From Bugula neritina (lineage: Eukaryota > Bryozoa > Gymnolaemata > Cheilostomatida > Bugulidae): a DNA stretch of 64,000 nucleotides. Below are positions 9,793-19,500 of the stretch, piece by piece. The DNA lies in contig OZ037767.1 of the NCBI GenBank assembly GCA_964035545.1, forward strand, positions 11,081,081 to 11,145,080, read 5' to 3'. Made by a program: the position numbers and the translations under genes. Below the pieces are notes generated by a model. It did not search any database and was not told the origin of the DNA. It was given only the letters and a program-made list of their open reading frames with translations. Position 1 is the stretch's first letter. The number at the start of each line of letters is the position of its first letter.

Positions 9793-10145
9793 TGTAGTAA
9801 TTTGTGCAATTACTGAGCGTGAGTTATTTACTTGCGTATAGTTAGCTGGTTATTCTGTTATCAATTACTAGGGTAGCTGTCGAGTAATTATATTTATTAT
9901 CCACAATAAAGCATAAACCAAACATCACATCAAATTATCCTATACAAGAGTCAACTACTAACACATGTTACTACTACAAGCCTCCGCTTACAACAACGTG
10001 ATATAATCTTAATAACCCCGGGAAGTGTCACGTGACTCGGAAGCATATCTTCCGGAGCTGCTAATTGGTTGCTACATAAGAGTCTAAGTATTCCAAGAAT
10101 AGGGAGAGGGCGATTCCTGTATTTGTACTTGCACTACTCACTACA
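9793..10145 (-). repeat. 5' LTR of the retrotransposon
   Basis: 353 bp, near-identical to 4886-5237. It acts as the promoter LTR for the minus-strand element and carries the same CCAAT, ETS-like and E-box motifs. Confidence 0.95.
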
Positions 10146-11011
10146 ATATACTTTGTTTTGTATCACGATGAAAAATTGTTTTAAATCAATAATACTAATT
10201 GTTGTTATACAATGTAGATCCAGGAAACATATTTTTTTTATAGAACAAGTTCTTAGCAACTGGTGGTATGTTAAGAAGTTACATTATATAGGCTACCATA
10301 TACCTGAAAGTTGTACATTGAACCCAAATTTTAAGCTACAAAGCAAAAAAAATTATGGGTCATCAAATGTCAGTCTATATCTTATGGATTATAATTCTTT
10401 TCATTGCAATCTCCCATCCATTAGTTTAGAGTACTTGCTACAACATTCAATTTGTTGAATTTTATGTTTCACACGCAATTCACCTATGTAAGTCCAAACT
10501 GCTGCACTTGGTCACCCCCAACCCAAAGCTGTTTATAGAACAAGTCATTGCAAGAAAGCATAGCGTTTTAGTTGTTGGGATATAGAAGTGAAGAAGGAGA
10601 CGTAGTAGTGAGACTTCCGAGATGAAAAAACGTGAGGTCCCAGCATAAGGTGAAGGACGTAGTAATGAAAGCGGTCTCCTTATCGCAACGAATACCAGTA
10701 CTGAACTAACTAATAGTAATACTACAAATACCTATAGTTAAACTTATAGTAATAGGAATTTATATTCGTAGTATTATTATTCAATTACATTTAACTAATC
10801 TTTCAATAAGATTATATTACCAGTGGCTATATTTTCTAATAGCCGTGTTACGTTTAGATTTACTGTCACACTGTTACCTGTAAGTGTAAGTGTGAGACTG
10901 AGCGCGACTGTCTGACTGTGACTGCAATTTCAATTTGCAGTTAGTGAGTTACTAATAACTAATAGTAATACGTACTATTAGTAATACTATCAATTTCGAA
11001 TTAAATTTAAA
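10146..11011. other. Intergenic DNA upstream of XRCC1
   Basis: AT-rich sequence between the LTR element and the XRCC1 start codon. It contains scattered GTAATACTA-type simple repeats (10700-10990). No coding exon or clear core promoter motif can be supported. Confidence 0.5.
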
Positions 11012-14000
11012 ATGCCAGAAATTAGTTTGGCTCGCATCGTTTCTGTGAGCAGTGAGGACAACAAGTTTCCAGCAACAAACCTTCTCGGAGCACCAGGTTC
11101 TGGCAAATGGAAATCTGCTGTTGCAGGAGAAAAGCAACTTTCAGTTATTGTTCAGCTGTCAAGACCTTCAAAAATAACTGGTGTGCATGTAGGCAATGAA
11201 GGGTCTGCCTTTGTGGAAATATTAGTGGGAAAAGAATCTGCTACATCAGAGAAAGATTGGAAGGTGGGCAAATACAAATAGTGGTAAATTAAGCAGTTGC
11301 CTAAGCTTCAACCTAATAGTAATGTAGTCTGTTCAAACTACAGCTTGAAATGAGGGTTTGGAGCAATTGTGTTGCATCGTAGTTCACTCACTGCAAGCTA
11401 TCAACATATAGTTGTGCTAAGAATGCTATATCCTGATAGTAATGTAGATCAGCATTGCTTACATTGGGTTTCTGTTTTAATGAGCTCAATTAGTAACTCA
11501 ATATCTTGTGATTGAGTTTAGTTTATTATGGTTTAAAATATTATGTTACACGGATACAACCATAATGAGTCGAATAATAATAGTGGGTGGTAGCATGTGA
11601 AACAAATAGAGCAGTTCAGACAACAGTCAAATTTATGTCTGAACACCCAAATGTTTGTTTAACATGCTGAATGCTTAACACCCAACTGAAACAGGCTGCT
11701 GTAATCTAAACTTGGACTTTATTGCAGTGAATGAATAGGCCATATGTTTAATACTTACTCATTACTAAGGTAAACAAAAAAGCTATACACCATCAGCTAA
11801 TATTTTTTCAGATTTACTGTAATAGCTAATGTAACTGTCAGTTTAGGTTTTTATGGCGCACTTTCTGTGATGTAGTTATGTTTTGTCTGATCAACTAACA
11901 TGTAGAGTCTATAGATGTAGAGATCTGGGGTTCTGCTTAACTTTGAGATGCTAGTTAATGAGTAATAATATGCAAAATAGTAAATTTTATTTGAAAAACC
12001 GAGTAATACCCCCATGATGTGTGAATTATTACAGGTTTGCATTAAGTTACTTTTAGAACATATAGATCTGGTTTTCATACTTGTAGGTGCTTTTAGTAGC
12101 CTCGTCGCTGATGACCCCTTCTGATGCCAGGTCGCACACTAATTTGCAAAAAGTTAGAATTTTCAACTCTGACGCTCTTTCAGCTTCAACTCGGAATGAG
12201 ACTTGGGACAGAGTAAAACTCGTTTGTACTCAGCCCTTCAACAAGTCTCAACCGTATGGGCTGTCATTCATTTCCCTCCTTAACGATGATGAAAGTCTAG
12301 AAAAAGGTAAATTTTCACTTGCTGTTGGCTGTTATATTTTTTATATATGTTGTTTAATTGAATTTAACACCAACATTTTTTTATAGTAAAAACTGAAAAA
12401 GTGCCGCAGAAATTAGGAGCTTTCACTTTGAGAGACGATACTGATAGTGATGAGCCAAGGCTGAACATGGCTGGCAGCGTCTTCTCTGACAGAGCTCGTC
12501 TTAAAGCTGACATCCCACCAGCCACTGCGGCGGCAGCAGTCAGGGCAGCGGCTAGAGAAGCTGATTCAAAGGTCAGCACCACAACTATTAAACCTGCTAG
12601 GTTGTCTCTGTTGGTAGTTAATGAAAGCGACAAGTCTAGTTTATATGAAAATGTATGCAGGTTGAAAAAATGCCCTTACAGTAAAGTTTTATGTGATTCA
12701 CACTTGAGAACCAAATAAACTCACGTACGTTTATAGTCGCCATTTCTGTGAGAATACCTGATGGAAAGGGTTTTTGTTAAAGCAGGCTGAGGACTTATTT
12801 AGATGAGGCACAGGAGCAATTATGACTGGATGCTCTTCCTAACATCACCAATGACCTTTGTCGAGTTCAAACCCCTGACCTCGTGTGTACTAAGTAAACG
12901 CTGTAACCCCTAGACCACGGCTGCTCCCTGCTTTACTGCTGTAAAATGAGTGGTACTAGAAAACTACACAAAGTTAAATAGTGGTAGTTTAACCAGCAGT
13001 TGATTTAACACAAATCTCAGTTGAATCCATCAACATTATCTTAATAATATTGTCCTAATATTATTTCAGTACATTGCCAAAAGCTACTGAAGTAATAATA
13101 CCAGCTGCTTCTTTTTAAACTTAAAAATTATTCTTTGTAATATTGAAGCTCAGTTTCGCTTTATCTTCAATAACAGGTTGGAACTCATAAGAGTGACTCT
13201 CTACCGTCTTCTGCTTCAAAACTCAAGAGAGCAGCATCTCCAGCTGATAAGAAAACTCCGAAAATGAAGTCAGCAAAGCTGGACAGTAGTAGGACAGGAA
13301 AACCAAAAACCAGCAGCACGTCAGCATCTGCAGCAGCTGGTGATGAGAGAAAGACTAGCAGCTCTACACCTGTGTCCAGTTCTGTGCCCGCAGGTGAGAA
13401 AACATAACATTTAGCTGTTCAGATAAAGCAGTTTTTGAAATCAAGAATAGGCTATTTGTATAACTAGTCATGAATGTGGCCTGATGGTACACATCAATCA
13501 TGTGATATGAAACATTACCTTAAATCAGTTACCTTAAAATTGCTCTGCTGCTAATATTAAGTAAGTGTATTGTTAGTAGTAACTATGCTGTTAGTAGTAA
13601 CTAAACTGTTAGTAGTAACAATACTGTTAGTAGTAACTATGCTGTTAGTAGTAAGTGTACTGTTAGTAGTAACAATACTGTTATTAGTAAGCATACTACT
13701 AGTAGTTGTCTGCTCGTGATTTTATCAGACAAAACTTTCTCTATTTGAAGTTGTCTGCTCGTGTTAATACTTTGCAGATTATAAGCTTCTCGTATGATGA
13801 TGGTATATTTCAGTGCCATTGAAAGAGATACTTAAGGGTGTTGTCTTCTCTCTCAGTGGATTCAAAAACCCCAAGAGGTCAGATTTGAGAGAGAAAGGCA
13901 TACAGATGGGAGCTGTTTACTCACCAGACTGGGATAACAGATGCACTCACCTCGTTTGTGCTTTCACTTCAACTCCCAAGTTCTCACAGGTATGTTTACT

Positions 14001-15653
14001 AATGGCTCCTTCATCTCCTACACCTGTAGTCTCTATATTATATGATGTTTGTTAGGTTAATGGTAAGGGATTCATAGTTACTGTATATTATATGTTTGTT
14101 AGGTTAATGGTAAGGGATACATAGTAACTGTATATTATATGTTTGTTAGGTTAATGGTAAGGGATACATAGTTACTGTATATTATATGTTTGTTAGGTTA
14201 ATGGTAAGGGGTACATAGTTACTGTATATAATGTTTGTTAGGTTAATGGTAAGGGATACATAGTTACCGAAGACTGGATCCTCAACTCATACAGCAGGAA
14301 GAAAAAGCTGCCGTGGAGAGACCACAGGCTAGGCAGAGCCAGGTCACCAGCCAGGGCGCCGGAAGATGACGAAAAGGTAACTTCACCCATAACAACCATA
14401 CGCTCACATAATGTGGTGCTTTTGTAGACAAGATACTCAGTCTATTTGAAAATTGAATGGAAGGGTTTTCTCCTACTGCATGGGCCTGAACAAGTTTATC
14501 TCATGGTAGACTGATATTGGCCTGATTATGAAGTCATATTGGGCTGATTTTGAACAGATAGTAGACTGATATTGGCATATCAAGCTTTTGAAACATTTAG
14601 CCTGTGATTCAGCTCTTAGGAATTCTCACTAATGTTAGGAACTCGTTGTAATCTGAACAGTATCTAAGTCTATCTACTCTCAATCAAGACTGCATTGTTC
14701 CAATTGTGTATAACATACGTATGCAATATATTGCTAGATCCATTTTACAACTGAGTTACGTTTCCATGTGCAGGAAAAATTGACTACTAAAGTTGAAAAC
14801 GAGTCACCTAAAAAAGATGCAAAAGCAGATGAATCTAAGGCAGCCAATGATAGCTATGCAGGTTCCACTGACATTGATGATGGTGAGTGGAGAGCAGAGT
14901 TTGTTGTGGAGTTACATGTGCTGTTTACAATATGTGACACTCAATCCATAATAATAGTTACTAGTATGTATTATGATGATTGTGTTAGATGATGAAGTTG
15001 AAGGAAACAAGATGGATGCCACACAAGTAGATAGTGATGCCACCGAGGTTGACTCAATGGACACAGATGATGAAATAGCAGCGCATTTAGCGAAAACACA
15101 ACCAGCCAGTAAAGGTCAGCGAGTAATAATATGTCAAAATATTTTAAATTCAGAGAGTTTATAAGTTGTTTCTGCATATTATAACTGTTCTGTGAATTGC
15201 TCACATCATGAAAAACTGAGCTGATTATGGTTGCGTCAGACAAACTTATGTTGTGTTATCAAGTTTGTAAATAAAGCTTAATTTAACGTGTTTTTGACAG
15301 GCAAATCTCCAGCCAACGGCAAGCCTGCTTCCACTAAATCATCCAATGGCAGCTGCTATAGAGAACTGCCAGTTCTACCAGACTTTGTGTTAGATAAAGT
15401 GTTCTTCCTTTATGGAAACGTTTCGGATAGACATAGCGTGTATAGATACATCTACGCTTACGGTGGCACTGTGGAGGAATACATGTGCGATGAGGTCAAG
15501 TTTGTCATTACTGATGACTCGTGGGATGAAAACTTTGATAGCGCCTTACAAGACAACAATAATCTTGTCTTTGTTAAATCAAAATGGATTCAAGACATTC
15601 ATAAACAGCAGAAGTTTGTTCCACACCAGAAATATGCTATTGTCCCCACCTGA
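11012..15653 (+). CDS. XRCC1: XRCC1, single-strand-break repair scaffold
   Basis: Nine exons: 11012-11263, 12087-12306, 12387-12571, 13177-13393, 13814-13989, 14242-14376, 14774-14882, 14989-15114 and 15301-15653. They are in phase and total 590 residues (human XRCC1 has 633). The XRCC1 N-terminal domain comes first (MPEISLARIVSVSSED ... VLLVASSLMTPSDARS ... WDRVKLVCTQPFNKSQPYGL), the part that contacts DNA polymerase beta. A basic linker with an NLS-like stretch (KLKRAASPADKK) follows, then BRCT1 (FSLSGFKNP ... CTHLVCAF ... IVTEDWILNSY), which in the family binds PARP1/poly(ADP-ribose). An acidic linker contains YAGSTDIDD. This is the conserved CK2-phosphorylated motif recognised by the FHA domains of PNKP, aprataxin and APLF. 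BRCT2 is C-terminal (VFFLYGNVSDRHSVYRYIYA ... VKSKWIQDIHKQQKFVPHQK), the LIG3-binding position. The gene is complete and looks functional. Confidence 0.97.
12719..12926 (-). mobile_element. tRNA-derived SINE, copy 1
   Basis: On the minus strand it begins with a tRNA-like head (CCGTGGTCTAGGGGTTACAG, box A type, and a degenerate box B GGGGTTTGAACTCGA). A body with GTTAGGAAGAGCATCCAGTC and a tail with CTTTAACAAAAACCCTTTCC follow. It aligns end to end with copies at 20459 and 31436. It sits in an XRCC1 intron in antisense orientation. Confidence 0.85.
13560..13700. repeat. 19-20 bp GTTAGTAGTAAC minisatellite
   Basis: Seven or more copies of CTGTTAGTAGTAACTA-like units in the XRCC1 intron before BRCT1. 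Confidence 0.85.
14045..14266 (+). repeat. 47-bp array containing an XRCC1 acceptor and exon start
   Basis: Four intronic copies, plus the genuine fifth, of a unit TGTTTGTTAG, then GTTAATGGTAAGGGATACAT and intron text. The last copy is the authentic acceptor (AG at 14240-14241) and the first 25 bp of exon 14242-14376, which encodes the BRCT1 segment NGKGYIVT. The earlier copies are acceptor and exon look-alikes. Confidence 0.92.
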
Positions 15654-15711
15654 ACCTTAGTCAGCTAACCCAATTACTGAATCTTGTCTGCAGATTCTAC
15701 TTTTCAGAGAG

Positions 15712-15717
15712 AATAAA
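15712..15717 (+). terminator. XRCC1 poly(A) signal
   Basis: AATAAA 59 nt after the XRCC1 stop codon. Confidence 0.7.
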
Positions 15718-16010
15718 GTCTCCTCTGGACAATGATTTATAATTTACATTATTATATAATTTTTGTAGAATTTGATCAGCTTAACAGTTATGAGTTTATT
15801 TGAGACAATATATTGTATCAATATCCATTTTCGGTAAGATAAATTTACTGACTGATTGTATAAAACCAGTGACTCATTATGACTCATCATTTTCACTCGT
15901 CTATACGTATTAACTTGTCTAGACGTATTAACTCGTCTATACGTATTCATATTTCTAGGTCTCCGATAAAGCACATTCTAAACCCCTTGTAGTGGTCATG
16001 TTTGCATTCC

Positions 16011-16146
16011 TTTATTGATTTACACAATAAATTAAAGTGAACAAGGTAAAATACTTATTTTACTGTTGATAAATAATAATAATAATATTCAAGAAGGTTA
16101 AATACGCTCTGAAGAATGAGTAACTACTGCATAGTTTATATTTATT
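16011..16146 (-). terminator. Candidate ZFYVE26 poly(A) signals
   Basis: Minus-strand AATAAA occurs at 16141-16146 and again at 16011-16016, about 370 and 500 nt past the ZFYVE26 stop codon. No other canonical signal is closer. Which one is used cannot be told. Confidence 0.4.
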
Positions 16147-16208
16147 AAAAATTATTGAAAAAATACCTCCATAATCACCAACTCTTATCAAATCTTGCAC
16201 AAATTCTT

Positions 16209-16229
16209 GGGGGGGGGGGGGGGGGGGGG
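16209..16229. repeat. Poly(G) run of 21
   Basis: An uninterrupted run of 21 G in otherwise AT-rich intergenic DNA between the convergent XRCC1 and ZFYVE26 genes. Its exact length may be an assembly estimate. Confidence 0.9.
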
Positions 16230-16513
16230 AAACGAATTTAAATATTGCATTTGAATATAAATATAAAAATATTTAGTGATTAAAGATACTAAGATAGGAC
16301 TAGGTCCACATGAGTATGTAACTAGGAGTACATCAACAGAGTACAATGCACCAGTCAGCTTGGAGTTTAATCAATTCTCTTGGCAGCCAATCATAATAAT
16401 TCCAAGTGCAAGTAGAAATTAGGAAAAATGAAGGATTTAGAAAGAGTATAAGTACTTGGAGTAAAAGAAAATATATAAACTTTGAGTAGGTGAGTATTAC
16501 TTATGAAGTTATC

Positions 16514-19500
16514 CTAAGATTGGTTCTGTTTACTCAGATATTTCTCACAGATTCCTTTGACAGTCATCTGGTTGAGACGCGTGGCTTCAGCCGCTATCCG
16601 TTTGACGGCATCAACAGAGTCGGATTTTATAGCCAGCAGGTACGCGTTTCTAAGTTTGCCACACAAGATAAGGGCCTCCATCTGAAATTATACACAATGC
16701 TGTACTATCACATTGAAGAACAGGGAGAAGGTGGTAGAGTAATTTGCAGTTATCTGAAGTCATAATAAACACTGCTTGCAGTGAATATATAAGGTATCAT
16801 GTAACATAGCCTGCACTGCTAAAATGTTGAAAAACTAGTACGTTTACACGAACAGTCGTGGCGTGAAATGTTGAAGTAACTTTTTTACTCTAGTAAATTT
16901 TACATTTATATGAAACTAAAACTACCCACTAAGGCCAGAGATGCGTTAAGCAACATTTTGAGTGTGAGACTGGAGTATATCCACTGTGGGAGTTACCTGC
17001 CACACACGATACATTGTCAGTGGGAGTGAGACTAGAGTAGCCAGTTGTATTTGCCAATGGCTTTATTACTCTGATATAAATTACTTCATTTTATAATCTC
17101 ACTTGCCATTTGTAATGAAGCGAAATTGATTGAAATAAAGAACTAAAACTGAGCTGCAAAAAGTGGGCTCACTAAATAGTGATCAGCCAATTAGATCACT
17201 GCTGCAGAAACTTTTGCAGTGTTCTATCAGCAATTCTACGACATAAAATCCACACAAAACAGCCCAATTTTCCACTTTTTCGTAAATTTTGCTAGCGACC
17301 AGTGAAGAAAATTTGCCCCATGTGATCCTCTGCTAACGAGCTAACTGTGAACAGACCAGAGAGTGTGGTATCACTATTGAGTTTTCCATTTTCTTAGAAA
17401 TAATTTAGTATTTGGTATTAATAAGAGGTTTGGTGCTGTGGGGTAACGAACTCCCTCAACACATCTACTAACTAGACAGAGTTATAATGTTGTATAGAAT
17501 TTCACCTTGCTAGAGTCAAGACGGAGGAGTTTAGTAAGAGAGTCCAGCTGACTAGCCTGGGATCCATCAGTAGGATTAGCATTACGGATGGCAGTGAGTA
17601 GCACTTCATCTAATAGCATGTGATCACTTAGTCCCGAGTCTTTGATGCAGTTAACAAACTGCTTAATGGTTGGGTACGCTCTCTTCTCCCCCAAACTTTG
17701 AGCAGTTGCTGTGTAGACTTGATTATAGTCGAGTTGAAACTCCTAAACAACATGAAATAGTATGTGTGTCTGCATAACCAATAGATCTAGCAGTTTAGCA
17801 AGGGGGACACATGTAGAACTACAGTTACTTAGGCTATACTGAAAACGCATAAAATGTTATATGGACATTTGACGTCATTTTCTAGCAGAAATCGGTTGCA
17901 TCTATTTACAGCTGAGTAAAAATATAAACCTGAATTATTCGGAATGCCAGTTGGAAGCCATCATTAAAATTCTTGGATCCAGTAAGAAGTTTGGAGCAGA
18001 GACTAGAGATCTGCGCCGTGTTTCCAAACAAGGTGATGGCTGGCTCTTTTGAGAGTGGAGGAGTAGACATGTACTTGGTTACTTCTAGCTGCAGCTTCAC
18101 TATGCTAATCTGCCTGCAACATCACAACATTTCATTCAGTAACATTTCATTATGTGTCCTTCTTCCACCATTATGTGGGATAGGAACACATGCTGAAAGC
18201 AAACTGTTAGTTTTATGTTTTATTTCAAGAGATGAAAGGTATGTCAAGATACAAGTGCTGTCGAAGTTGTGATCTGGTTTACGTCAGTCTCACCTGTGAA
18301 CTTCTGAGTCGGTCAATGCCATTCTAACCGAGGAGTTTGATGGACCCTGTTGGAATGATTTGGGGCGGGGGATCCTGTCCCACTTGAGAGGGTTGAGATA
18401 GGACTGATAGTGATCTAAGGCTTTGGTCAGATGATTTGATCTCTCTGCCAGAGTTGCGTAGGTCTTGGCTTTGGACAAGTAAAAAAGTTGAACGCAACTC
18501 ATTGCGGCCCGTATAAAATCCTGAAACACACAATAAGATGTCAATATATAAACATGAGTCCATGGAAATTATAATACACAACTACTGGATCGTTGATAAT
18601 AAATAGAATCTCACAATGTGGGGGTATATTGGCAGCATAATACAGCTACCACTGTCACACATTACATCATACTCAGGAGGTAGGTAGGGGTAGAGTGAAG
18701 ATGGAGAAGGGTGAAGAGGGAATTACCTTGCAGAACAGCTGCATCTGGTAAAGAGTGTAATAATGATGACTTTTAGCCAAGTACTTGCACACAGCTGCCA
18801 GGTAAGAGTTACACTTCTTTAGACTGCTATCTATCAGTATCAGCTGATCCTGAAGGGTGGACAGCTCCCCGTCCCGAACCGCAGGCAGAAACAAACAGTT
18901 TATAAATACTTCCGAAGAGCAACCCTAAAATAAAAATTTAGTTCGTGTTTGCAATAAGTCATAGTAAAGTTAATATTATATCCATGTGATCAGCTAATAC
19001 CCCAATTACGTTAAACGTCATATTATATTACATTATATATTATTCTATATTATAGTATATATTATATCATATATTAGAGTATATATTATATGATATTATA
19101 TACTATAGTATATATTATATATAAGAACCTCATCTATGCAGTATTGCACAGCTCTAGACCAGAAGCCATGAGTCCTGTAGAACTTGATGAGCATGCCATG
19201 GTTGCCATATTGTGACAGGTAGTGGACACATTCCTGCACGTGCTCTAAGTTCTCATCTAATTGACACGCATTCCATGCCAACATAGGCACCTGTTCAACA
19301 TAATCATATGGAGTGGTTTTAGGTACGAACAATACTCGCTTACAAGCTGAAGATTTTACTCTGCCAAACATGAAGGTAAGACAGTACAGTTAACTGCTAC
19401 AAGTACAAATTGAATGATAAATAGTAAGTGTAAGCGTAGGGCCACACGATGTGGACTTTCTGCGTGCGTGCGGGTACAAATGCGTGAAAATCCATTGTGA

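Larger units (their letters stand above)
4886..10145 (-). mobile_element. LTR retrotransposon, RT-deficient, Ty3/gypsy-like
   Basis: A complete insertion bounded by 352/353-bp LTRs that begin TGTAG and end CTACA. It is flanked by a 4-bp target duplication ATAT (4882-4885 and 10146-10149). On the minus strand the order is LTR, primer-binding site, gag, pol, ORF3, polypurine tract, LTR. In the stretches I compared, the LTRs differ by one inserted C (right LTR, about 10018), so the insertion is recent. Pol keeps the protease and the integrase zinc-binding region, but no reverse transcriptase, RNase H or integrase catalytic core can be seen, although the frame is open. Such an element could move only with enzymes supplied by an autonomous relative. 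Its coding region is far richer in G+C than the surrounding DNA. Family placement rests on protease, zinc-binding domain order and PBS type. Confidence 0.93.

Noticed and set aside
10069-10458. 129-residue ORF next to the right LTR
   Set aside because: It begins inside the LTR and continues into AT-rich DNA with no recognisable domain; probably chance.
12870-12926. Functional tRNA gene
   Set aside because: Only a degenerate A/B-box head is present, fused to a SINE body that recurs elsewhere; no cloverleaf closes.
16490-16765. 91-residue plus-strand ORF
   Set aside because: It is the antisense of the last ZFYVE26 exon (16514-16681). The minus-strand reading continues the protein in phase.
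17482-17505. Stop codon at 17482 as the ZFYVE26 C-terminus
   Set aside because: The reading past 17506 is intron. A GTGAAA donor follows the SSK codons and the next exon (16681-16514) continues with MEALILCGKLRNAYLLA, which fits the family C-terminus better.
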